Origin: Alcaligenaceae bacterium
GTDB lineage: Bacteria; Pseudomonadota; Gammaproteobacteria; Burkholderiales; Burkholderiaceae_B
Length of the DNA: 7,280 nucleotides
NCBI GenBank assembly: GCA_029265335.1
Contig: JAJUJN010000101.1
Coordinates: 1 to 7,280, forward strand
Direction of reading: 5' to 3'
How positions within the stretch are numbered: the first letter of the stretch is position 1; the number at the start of each line of letters is the position of its first letter. Positions 1 to 5,328 of the stretch are shown piece after piece. The notes beneath the pieces are model-generated. The model did no database searches. It saw only the letters and a program-made list of their open reading frames with translations, and had not been told where the DNA came from. Both the position numbers and the translations under genes were made by a program.

Positions 1-294
1 CGTGTGATTCGCGATCTGGTGGATGAATGCGATGCGTTGGCTCGAGCCGAAGGGGTGAGCTTGCCGCAGATCTCATGGGAACTCGTACAAAAAATCGCGG
101 AATCCATGCCGGGTCAATATTCCTCTACCGCGCAGGATTTGGCGCGGGGCAAGCCCAGCGAAATCGATCATCTCAATGGTTATGTGGTGCAACGTGGCGA
201 GGCGCTGGGCGTACCCACTCCGGTCAACCGCGCGCTGCACGCCCTGGTAAAACTCCTGGAAACCCGTCCTGCACAGCCTGCGGGCGGCAGCTGA
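1..294 (+). CDS. panE: 2-dehydropantoate 2-reductase (ketopantoate reductase), C-terminal fragment
   Basis: This is the 3' end of a gene cut by the left edge; 97 codons are visible before the TGA stop. Ketopantoate reductase reduces 2-dehydropantoate to pantoate with NADPH in the cytoplasm, a step toward pantothenate and coenzyme A. The visible part matches the all-helical C-terminal domain (ApbA_C). It contains a YSST motif (visible residues 40-43), a QD pair at 45-46 and the SEIDHLNG motif at 53-60. In the E. coli enzyme the equivalent Ser and Glu (about Ser244 and Glu256) contact the substrate, and both are present here. The NADPH-binding Rossmann domain lies outside the window, so its integrity cannot be judged. 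The family includes paralogues that are not true pantoate enzymes, so the family is surer than the exact substrate. The gene converges on trmJ with 26 bp between stops, and no classical terminator is seen in that gap. Confidence 0.85.
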   Translation, partial: RVIRDLVDECDALARAEGVSLPQISWELVQKIAESMPGQYSSTAQDLARGKPSEIDHLNGYVVQRGEALGVPTPVNRALHALVKLLETRPAQPAGGS

Positions 295-320
295 TCCAAG
301 CGCCGGCCCCCGCACACGCA

Positions 321-1268
321 TCAACGAGCTTCGTTCGAATCACTCCTTTTGACCGGGGCAGACGCGACCGCGTGGCCTGTCTGCCCCGACTCCAGGCGTG
401 ATGGCTTGTTGGCTGCCTGGTGACCGGTGGCGCTCTTGAGCATGGCGGTGCAAACGCCTCTGAGCATGTCGACTTCGTCTTGGGTGAGACTGGAACGGGT
501 GAAGAGATGCCGCATGCGCAGCATCAGCTTCTTGGGATGCAGCGGGTCGAGAAAGCCAACCGCCGTGAGCGCCTGCTGCCAATGCTCGAGGAACGCCTCC
601 ACCGCTCCCCCCGGCGCCAGGGGCTGAGGCGGCGGCCGATAGCCACCTGGTGCGGGCGACTGCCAGGTGTCGGCCGACAATGCGTACCGCAGCTCCCAGG
701 CCATCAGCTGCAGAGCCTGCGCCACGTTGAGCGAACTGTAGTCGGGGTTGGCAGGAATGTGGCAGATCCACTGGCAGCGCGAAATATGGTCGTTGGTGAG
801 GCCCGAACGCTCGGTGCCCAGCACCACCGCCACGTGACGCTCGGCCACTGGCCCGGCGCCAGCTCTCGTTGACAAGCCCTCGGAAGGCTGGTCCAACCCC
901 TTTTGTGGCAAATCCAAACCGCTTTGTGCCGCGGTGAGATGCTCTCGTGCCAGGCCAGCAGCCTGGCGCACGTCGCAAGCCGGCGGGCCCATGTCACGGC
1001 CCCTTGCAGTAAGGGCGAAAGCGAGCGTGGTGTGAGCCAGCGCGTCGCTCAGCGTGGAATGCACCTTTGCGGCTTCGAGCACGTCGCTGGCGCCACTGGC
1101 CAGAGCCTGGGCGGAGGCGTCGTGAATGATCTCGCTGCCGTTCGTGCCAACCAAGTGCAGTCTGCCGAAGCCCATGGTCTTGAGCGCCCGTGCCGCGGCG
1201 CCCACATTGCCTGGATGACTGGGCGCCACCATCACGAAGTGGATGCGATCGAATAAGGAGTTTGTCAT
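321..1268 (-). CDS. trmJ: tRNA (cytidine/uridine-2'-O-)-methyltransferase TrmJ (SPOUT/SpoU family)
   Basis: The 315-residue protein is a SpoU-class SPOUT methyltransferase. TrmJ uses S-adenosylmethionine to 2'-O-methylate the nucleotide at position 32 of tRNA anticodon loops. Visible motifs are [17 protein letters not shown] (residues 17-33, motif 1 with its Asn-Arg signature), [11 protein letters not shown] (148-158, motif 2) and [14 protein letters not shown] (174-187, motif 3, SAM-binding knot). The C-terminal part (about 222-275) carries the HPKK, LFTR and LRG motifs typical of TrmJ and its dimerising extension. It is longer than the 246-residue E. coli TrmJ for two reasons: an inserted loop at about residues 115-144 made of heptapeptide repeats, and a low-complexity tail at 281-315. 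The ATG at 1266-1268 fits the family's N-terminus and has only a weak GGA-type ribosome site. The gene is divergent from suhB and convergent with panE, so it is probably transcribed alone. Confidence 0.93.
   Translation of the reverse strand: MTNSLFDRIHFVMVAPSHPGNVGAAARALKTMGFGRLHLVGTNGSEIIHDASAQALASGASDVLEAAKVHSTLSDALAHTTLAFALTARGRDMGPPACDVRQAAGLAREHLTAAQSGLDLPQKGLDQPSEGLSTRAGAGPVAERHVAVVLGTERSGLTNDHISRCQWICHIPANPDYSSLNVAQALQLMAWELRYALSADTWQSPAPGGYRPPPQPLAPGGAVEAFLEHWQQALTAVGFLDPLHPKKLMLRMRHLFTRSSLTQDEVDMLRGVCTAMLKSATGHQAANKPSRLESGQTGHAVASAPVKRSDSNEAR
354..388. repeat. Perfect 10-bp inverted repeat in the 3' coding end of trmJ
   Basis: CGGGGCAGAC (354-363) and GTCTGCCCCG (379-388) are exact reverse complements around a 15-base loop. 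The repeat lies inside the codons for the poorly conserved TrmJ tail (about residues 294-305) and 60 bp past the panE stop. RNA from either strand could form a strong GC-rich hairpin. There is no T-run after either arm, so this is not a textbook intrinsic terminator. It might stop convergent transcription with Rho or protect 3' ends, but that is inference. Confidence 0.5.
837..926 (-). repeat. In-frame 21-bp tandem repeat insert within trmJ
   Basis: This segment encodes TrmJ residues 115-144, which have no counterpart in E. coli TrmJ between the end of the first half-domain and motif 2. It contains three degenerate heptapeptide units: [14 protein letters not shown] and EGLSTRA (residues 116-136). 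At DNA level, on the + strand, 892-912 and 913-933 share 14 of 21 bases, and 871-891 is a more diverged third copy. The period is exactly 21 bp, so the reading frame is kept. The likely origin is slipped-strand duplication in a surface loop. Confidence 0.6.
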
Positions 1269-1282
1269 GGGTTTCCGGTGAT

Positions 1283-1297
1283 GGCGCCCAGGGCGCC
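1283..1297. promoter_or_regulatory. 15-bp palindrome in the trmJ-suhB divergent promoter region
   Basis: GGCGCCC, one A, then GGGCGCC form a perfect palindrome with 7-bp arms and a single central base. It lies 14 bp upstream of the trmJ start codon and just before the putative suhB -35 position, inside the 95-bp gap between the divergent genes. It could be an operator for either gene or a hairpin in the trmJ leader. The base composition (all G/C except the centre) also makes a chance occurrence in GC-rich DNA plausible. Confidence 0.3.
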
Positions 1298-1319
1298 GTA
1301 CAAAATGAATCGCGTAGCC

Positions 1320-1325
1320 TAAAAT
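1320..1325 (+). promoter_or_regulatory. Candidate -10 element for suhB
   Basis: TAAAAT matches the sigma-70 -10 consensus at five of six positions and ends 38 bp before the suhB ATG. This would give a leader of about 30 nt. The -35 region at suitable spacing (around 1297-1303, GTACAA-like) is a poor match to TTGACA. This is the only AT-rich patch in the divergent gap, which supports a promoter here, but the call is motif-based only. Confidence 0.35.
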
Positions 1326-1363
1326 GGCTGCCTTGGTTCACCGCACATTCAGAACACGCCGAT

Positions 1364-2185
1364 ATGCATCCCATGCTCAACACCGCCGTCAAGGCGGCCC
1401 GCCGTGCAGGCAGCATCATCAACCGCGCCAGCCTCGACCTCGAACGGCTGCCGGTCACCCGCAAGGGCCCGCGCGACCTGGTCACCGAGGTAGACCGCGC
1501 TGCCGAGAACGCGATCATCGAGATTCTACATTCGGCCTATCCCGACCACGCCGTGCTTGCCGAAGAATCGGGCGAACACGGCTCCACCGGCCCCGATGCC
1601 GAATACCAATGGATCATCGATCCACTCGACGGCACCACCAACTTCGTGCACGGCTTCCCCGATTACGCGGTGTCCATTGCCCTGGCGCAGCGCGGCGTCA
1701 TCACGCAGGCGGTGGTGTTCGACCCCACCCGCAATGAGCTCTTCACCGCCACTCGGGGTGCGGGCGCCTTTCTCAACGACCGTCGCATCCGAGTGTCACC
1801 TCGTCGCCGGCTCAGCGAAGCTCTGGTAGGCGCCAGCTTTCGCTCCTCCGACGATCAAGAACTCCGCCGTTGGGCACACATTTTCAGCGAAATGTCATTG
1901 GCATGCGCTGGCACCCGTCGCATCGGCTCGGCCGTGCTTGACCTCGCCTGGCTGGCCGCCGGTCGCCTCGACGCATGCTATGGCGCCGGCCTCAAGCCGT
2001 GGGATCTCGCGGCGGGCAGCTTGCTGGTGCTGGAAGCCGGCGGGCTCATCGGCGATTTCGAAGGTGAACAGACATGGTTCGAGCACGGCAATGTCGTAGC
2101 CTCTGCCCCCAAGCTGTTCCCCGCGATGCTGGTCCAGCTCGAGAGCATGCGGGGCAAATCGTCCGCTCCGCCCCAATCCGCCTGA
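1364..2185 (+). CDS. suhB: Inositol-1-monophosphatase family protein SuhB
   Basis: The 273-residue protein belongs to the Mg2+-dependent inositol monophosphatase family, which hydrolyses inositol monophosphates in the cytoplasm. In E. coli, SuhB is also an RNA-polymerase-associated factor that helps rRNA antitermination. The metal and catalytic signature is complete: EES at 67-69, DPLDGTTNF at 86-94 and KPWDLAAG at 211-218 with Asp214. These match E. coli Glu67, Asp84, Asp87 and Asp212. Length is close to E. coli SuhB (267). The start at 1364 is chosen because MHPMLN and the following AVKAARRAG stretch align with the E. coli N-terminus. The frame is open further upstream to 1190, but that would overlap trmJ and add unrelated residues. 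No strong ribosome site is visible before this ATG. The next gene starts 63 bp downstream on the same strand. Whether it acts as phosphatase, antitermination factor or both cannot be read from the sequence. Confidence 0.94.
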   Translation: MHPMLNTAVKAARRAGSIINRASLDLERLPVTRKGPRDLVTEVDRAAENAIIEILHSAYPDHAVLAEESGEHGSTGPDAEYQWIIDPLDGTTNFVHGFPDYAVSIALAQRGVITQAVVFDPTRNELFTATRGAGAFLNDRRIRVSPRRRLSEALVGASFRSSDDQELRRWAHIFSEMSLACAGTRRIGSAVLDLAWLAAGRLDACYGAGLKPWDLAAGSLLVLEAGGLIGDFEGEQTWFEHGNVVASAPKLFPAMLVQLESMRGKSSAPPQSA

Positions 2186-2217
2186 TGGCCGCGCCGCCCT
2201 TCTTCAGGCGCGGGCCA
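2186..2217 (+). other. Stem-loop in the suhB-terC-like gap (not a classical terminator)
   Basis: TGGCCGCGCC (2186-2195) can pair with GGCGCGGGCCA (2207-2217), giving a 10-bp GC-rich stem with one bulged G (2212) and an 11-base loop. The stem starts at the first base after the suhB stop codon. No T-run follows it, so full intrinsic termination is unlikely. It may act as an attenuator, a Rho-linked stop or a 3'-end stabiliser. The downstream gene is only about 30 bp away on the same strand. Confidence 0.4.
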
Positions 2218-2248
2218 CGAAACGTCCCGTTCTTCTGCTGATCACCGC

Positions 2249-3817
2249 ATGGAATGGCTTCTTGAACCAAGCTTGTGGGCGGGCCTCGCCACCCTGATTG
2301 CCTTCGAGGTCGTGCTCGGCCTCGAAAGCCTGGCGTTTGTGGCCAGTCTTACCGAACGCCTGCCACCCCGCCAACACAAGCGCGCCCGCTTGATCGGACT
2401 GTCACTGGCGCTGCTGCTGCGTTTGGCGCTGCTCGCTCTCATCGTTTGGGCGATCCGGCTCGAGCAGCCACTCTTTCCCGTCGGTGAACATTGGGCCACG
2501 AGTCGCCATTTCCTGCTGATGCTCGGCGGCATCTTTCTGGTTGCCAAATCGGTGCTCGATCTCGCCGTCAGGCTCGAAACTGAGTCACCCAGTCTGCCGC
2601 CGCTCCGAACCCATGGCGGTTTGGGGGTGGTCATTGCGCAGATCGTGATCCTCGAAGCGGCCTTCTCGTTCGACACCATTTTCGTTGCTATCGGCCTCAC
2701 CGACTCTCTCGCCGTGATGGTGGTCGCCATGGTGGTGGCGTTTTTCGTCCAGCAATTGGGTGCGAGCCCCCTGCTGCAATGGCTGCAGGCCCATCCCATC
2801 GTGATCACACTGGCCCAGGCCCTGTTGCTCGTGGTTGGCTTTGCCTTGATGGCCGAAGGCTTGGGGCTTTGGGTTCCCACACCGCTCATTTACGCCATTA
2901 CCGCACTGGCGGCCCTGGTGGCCTTGGCGCAGCACCGCTGGCCCATGCCCACGGCGGTGCACGAGAGCCGTCATCGTCTGCGCGCCCGCACTGCCGAATC
3001 GATCCTCAGTTTGCTGGGTAAGCCGGCCGACGACGACCCGCAGCCCAGCAGCGAACGTGTGCCCGAAAGCACCGACACGGGTTTCGAGGTGGAAGAGCGC
3101 AACATGGTGAGCGGCGTGCTCAACCTGGTGGAACGCTCGGTGCACTCGATCATGACCCCGCGCGGCGATATTTCGTGGATCGACCTCCACGACGATCCCC
3201 AACAGATTCAAGAGCGCTTGCTCGAAACGCCCCACAACTTCTTTCCTGTTTGCCGCGGCCAGCTCGACGAAGTGGTGGGTCTGGGCCGGGCCCGCGACCT
3301 CCTGGCCGATATCCTCACCACCGGCAAGATTCAAACGGAATCGCTGCGTGAGCCCCTGATCGTTCACGAATCTATCCGCATGCTCAGCCTGATGGATACG
3401 CTGAAGCGCTCGCGCGGCCAGGTGGTGCTGGTCACCGACGAATTCGGCGCCATCGAAGGCCTGGTGACCCCCATCGACGTGTTCGAAGCGATCGCCGGCG
3501 AGTTCCCCGACGAAGACGAGCAACCTGATATCCTCGCGGAAAGTGACGAGAGCTGGCGAGTGGCCGGGGCCGCCGACCTCCTTCATCTTGAACAGGAGTT
3601 AGGCATCTCGGGCTTGGTCAACGACGACTACGCCACCTTGGGCGGATTTCTGCTGTCGCACTTCGATCAGTTGCCCGAAGCGGGCCAGGTGTTTGAGTCG
3701 AGCGCGCACGGCTTGCGCTTCGAAGTGCTCGAGGTCAAAGACCGGCGCATCGGCGACGTGCGAATCACCCGACTCACCGACTCTCATCCGCATGATTCGG
3801 AGGCTTCCAGCTCCTGA
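2249..3817 (+). CDS. TerC-domain membrane protein with CBS pair and CorC_HlyC domain (YegH/YoaE-like)
   Basis: The 522-residue protein has the architecture of E. coli YegH/YoaE. An N-terminal TerC integral membrane domain (about 1-230) has around seven hydrophobic helices (roughly 11-33, 48-70, 86-105, 125-149, 152-172, 184-207, 210-228). A short acidic/Ser-Pro linker (about 258-285) follows, then two CBS motifs (about 296-350, with SIMTPRGDI, and 364-418, with VTDEFGAIEGLVTPIDV), then a CorC_HlyC transporter-associated domain (about 430-510). TerC proteins are linked to metal-ion homeostasis, including Mn2+ export in some bacteria, and CBS pairs commonly bind adenine nucleotides. The substrate here is unknown. 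The first-helix motif, usually an Asp-Asn pair (LGIDN in YegH), is LGLES here (Glu26-Ser27). The ILD before FSxD is ILE (Glu136), while Asp142 is kept. The start is supported by MEWLLEPSLWAGL aligning with the YegH N-terminus; no good ribosome site is seen. It probably lies in a transcript with suhB or has its own weak promoter. Confidence 0.88.
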   Translation: MEWLLEPSLWAGLATLIAFEVVLGLESLAFVASLTERLPPRQHKRARLIGLSLALLLRLALLALIVWAIRLEQPLFPVGEHWATSRHFLLMLGGIFLVAKSVLDLAVRLETESPSLPPLRTHGGLGVVIAQIVILEAAFSFDTIFVAIGLTDSLAVMVVAMVVAFFVQQLGASPLLQWLQAHPIVITLAQALLLVVGFALMAEGLGLWVPTPLIYAITALAALVALAQHRWPMPTAVHESRHRLRARTAESILSLLGKPADDDPQPSSERVPESTDTGFEVEERNMVSGVLNLVERSVHSIMTPRGDISWIDLHDDPQQIQERLLETPHNFFPVCRGQLDEVVGLGRARDLLADILTTGKIQTESLREPLIVHESIRMLSLMDTLKRSRGQVVLVTDEFGAIEGLVTPIDVFEAIAGEFPDEDEQPDILAESDESWRVAGAADLLHLEQELGISGLVNDDYATLGGFLLSHFDQLPEAGQVFESSAHGLRFEVLEVKDRRIGDVRITRLTDSHPHDSEASSS

Positions 3818-3834
3818 CGGCCAACCGTTTCCTG

Positions 3835-3850
3835 CGGCCATTACTGGCCG
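3835..3850. promoter_or_regulatory. Palindrome upstream of the efflux operon promoter
   Basis: CGGCCA, TTAC, TGGCCG form a 16-bp palindrome with perfect 6-bp arms. A further copy of the arm, ACGGCCA at 3817-3823, can pair instead with TGGCCGT at 3845-3851 (7 bp, 21-base loop), so two mutually exclusive hairpins are possible. The site begins 18 bp after the stop codon of the TerC-like gene and ends about 28 bp before the putative -10 of the adaptor gene. It could be a regulator-binding site upstream of the -35 region or a 3'-end hairpin of the upstream gene. No T-run follows it. Confidence 0.35.
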
Positions 3851-3878
3851 TACCGAACTCCCTTTCCCGGCGAACCAG

Positions 3879-3887
3879 TGATACACT
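3879..3887 (+). promoter_or_regulatory. Candidate extended -10 promoter of the RND efflux operon
   Basis: TG-A-TACACT is an extended -10 element (TGn followed by a hexamer matching TATAAT at four of six positions). It lies in the 170-bp gap before the adaptor gene. The -35 position (about 3859-3864, TCCCTT) is poor, as is usual for promoters relying on an extended -10. Transcription from about 3894 would give a leader of roughly 95 nt before the ATG at 3988. The evidence is motif and position only. Confidence 0.4.
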
Positions 3888-3899
3888 CTTGTCTCATTT

Positions 3900-3951
3900 C
3901 GACCAAAAGCGTTCCGGCACTCTCTTGTGTCGTTGCCAGTCTTTTCGGTCG
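3900..3951 (+). other. Leader stem-loop between putative promoter and adaptor start codon
   Basis: CGACCAAAAG (3900-3909) can pair with CTTTTCGGTCG (3941-3951), forming ten base pairs with one bulged C (3946) around a 31-base loop. As DNA it could also be an imperfect two-fold operator just downstream of the transcription start. A short GTC trinucleotide run (3948-3959) overlaps its right arm. A role as a repressor site or mRNA structure is inference. Confidence 0.3.
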
Positions 3952-3987
3952 TCGTCGTCGCATCCGAATCCCATTCGAGACTTCTCC

Positions 3988-5313
3988 ATGTTGCCATTTT
4001 CGATGTCGCGCCTGACCCTCGTCGCCGCACTGGGGCTGGCATTGGCCGCCTGCGACCGCCAAGAAGGTGGTCAGCCTGAAGCTCCCCCGCCCATGAATGT
4101 CGGGGTCATCACGGTCCAACCCGAAAACACCCCCATCATTGCCGAATTGCCCGGCAGGCTCGAGCCCACACGCGAGGCTGAGGTTCGGGCCAGGGTGCCA
4201 GGCATCGTCGAAGAAAGAGTGTTTGTTGAAGGCAGCGATGTGGCCGAAGGCGATGTGTTGTTCCGCATCGATCCGGCGCCCCTCGTCGCCGCAGAAAATG
4301 CCGCCAAGGCCAACTTGCAGAGCGCTCGTGCGCAGCTTCAAGAAGCTCGTCAGCTGGAGCGTCGCTACCAGCCGCTGGTCAAGGCACAGGCCATCAGCCA
4401 GCAAGAATACGATCGCGCCGTGTCGGCACTGCGGCAGGCTGAGGCGGCCGTGGCGCAACAGCAAGCCATGCTGGAAGAGGCGCAGCTGAACCTCGGTTAT
4501 GCCACGGTTACCGCGCCCATCGATGGCCGCATCGGCAACGCTCTGGTCACCGAAGGCGCCTTGGTCGGGCAGGGTCAGGCCACGCCCATGGCTCTCATCC
4601 AGCAGATCGATCCGATCTATCTCAATCTCACACAATCCACCAATTCGCTGCTGGAAATTCAGAACGCGGTGCTGTCGGGCCAGATGAGCGTGGCCCACGC
4701 CAACCAAACTCCGGTCAGGCTGGTACTCAGCAATGGCCAAGAATACAACCACGAGGGCCGGCTGCTCTTTTCGGGCATCACCGTCGACCCTGGTACTGGC
4801 CAGTTCCTGGTGCGCGCCGAGTTCCCCAATCCCGATGGGGTGCTGCTGCCGGGCATGTATGCTCGCGGCCGCATCGAGCAAGGCACGGTGGCCAATGCCA
4901 TCAGCGTGCCCGCTCAGGCGGTGCAGCGCAGCCCCGATGGGGGCGCCTACGTGCTGGTGGTGAACGACCAGAACGTGGTGGAGTCGCGTCCGATCGAAGC
5001 GGGCGCGATGATGCCCGATCGCTGGGTGGTGCGCAGTGGCCTGCAAGCTGGCGACCGCGTCATGATCAACCGCTTCCAGCAGGTGCGCCCCGGGGCCACG
5101 GTCACACCGGTAGAAGCCAACGCCAGCGGCGCTCCGGCAAACGGCGCGCCCGGAGCCTCTTCGGCCGCCCAACCGCAAGCGGGTGGCTCACCGCAACCAG
5201 GCAGCGGCGCGCAGGCCGATGCCCCGCAAGGTGGTACCGCCGACTCGGGTGCAGCCCCGTCCGCCGGGGCCAGCGACAGCAGCGCCGCCGCCTCTTCTTC
5301 AGCTCAACCCTGA
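3988..5313 (+). CDS. acrA: RND efflux periplasmic adaptor lipoprotein (AcrA/MexA type)
   Basis: The 441-residue protein is a membrane fusion protein that links an inner-membrane RND pump to an outer-membrane channel. A lipoprotein signal occupies residues 1-21 with lipobox LAAC and lipidated Cys22. Asp23 at +2 is the inner-membrane retention signal, as in AcrA. Domains follow the family order: first beta/lipoyl strand segment (about 37-97, ELPGR and FVEGSDVAEGDVLFRIDP), an alpha-helical hairpin (about 98-168, Gln/Ala-rich), second lipoyl half (about 170-206, VTAPIDGRIG and TEGALV), beta-barrel (about 209-300, with DPIYLNLTQS and FPNPDGVLLPGMYARG) and membrane-proximal domain (to about 375, ending GDRVMINRFQQVRPG). 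Residues 377-441 form an unusually long Ala/Gly/Ser/Pro/Gln tail. The ATG at 3988 is chosen because it begins the signal peptide (Met6 at 4003 is an alternative); the frame is open from TTG at 3889, but those residues are not signal-like. The symbol is at family level; the species name may differ. The pump gene starts 15 bp downstream. Confidence 0.94.
   Translation: MLPFSMSRLTLVAALGLALAACDRQEGGQPEAPPPMNVGVITVQPENTPIIAELPGRLEPTREAEVRARVPGIVEERVFVEGSDVAEGDVLFRIDPAPLVAAENAAKANLQSARAQLQEARQLERRYQPLVKAQAISQQEYDRAVSALRQAEAAVAQQQAMLEEAQLNLGYATVTAPIDGRIGNALVTEGALVGQGQATPMALIQQIDPIYLNLTQSTNSLLEIQNAVLSGQMSVAHANQTPVRLVLSNGQEYNHEGRLLFSGITVDPGTGQFLVRAEFPNPDGVLLPGMYARGRIEQGTVANAISVPAQAVQRSPDGGAYVLVVNDQNVVESRPIEAGAMMPDRWVVRSGLQAGDRVMINRFQQVRPGATVTPVEANASGAPANGAPGASSAAQPQAGGSPQPGSGAQADAPQGGTADSGAAPSAGASDSSAAASSSAQP
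5116..5310 (+). other. Low-complexity C-terminal tail of the adaptor
   Basis: Residues 377-441 of the adaptor consist almost only of Ala, Gly, Ser, Pro and Gln, with a few Asp, Asn and Thr and no predicted structure. AcrA and MexA also end in a polar tail, but of only roughly 20-30 residues. The frame ends in a normal stop, and the tail directly precedes the pump gene. It is expected to be a flexible periplasmic extension. Confidence 0.6.
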
Positions 5314-5328
5314 TCCCGGGCCGACGAT

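Noticed and set aside
295..320. Intrinsic terminator between the convergent panE and trmJ stops
   Set aside because: The 26-bp gap has no stable stem followed by a T-run in either direction.
420..872. A 150-codon open frame on the + strand opposite trmJ
   Set aside because: It is antisense to conserved TrmJ coding sequence, with no family resemblance and no convincing start signal.
1190..1363. N-terminal extension of the suhB frame upstream of 1364
   Set aside because: It would overlap the divergent trmJ start and adds residues unrelated to the family; the MHPMLN start matches E. coli SuhB.
2585..3586. A 333-codon open frame on the - strand opposite the TerC-like gene
   Set aside because: It is a shadow of a well-supported gene; the product is His/Gln/Gly-rich with no recognisable domain.
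3948..3960. GTC trinucleotide run as a possible phase-variation repeat
   Set aside because: There are only four units, and they lie in a noncoding leader; too short to suggest phase variation.
3889..3987. TTG-initiated N-terminal extension of the adaptor
   Set aside because: It would put a polar Ser/Arg-rich stretch in front of the lipoprotein signal peptide and overlaps the likely leader; the ATG at 3988 gives a normal signal peptide.
3841..5178. A 445-codon open frame on the - strand opposite the adaptor gene
   Set aside because: It is fully antisense to a clearly recognisable AcrA/MexA-type gene, has a His/Gly/Arg-rich low-information product, and is the kind of shadow frame expected in GC-rich DNA.
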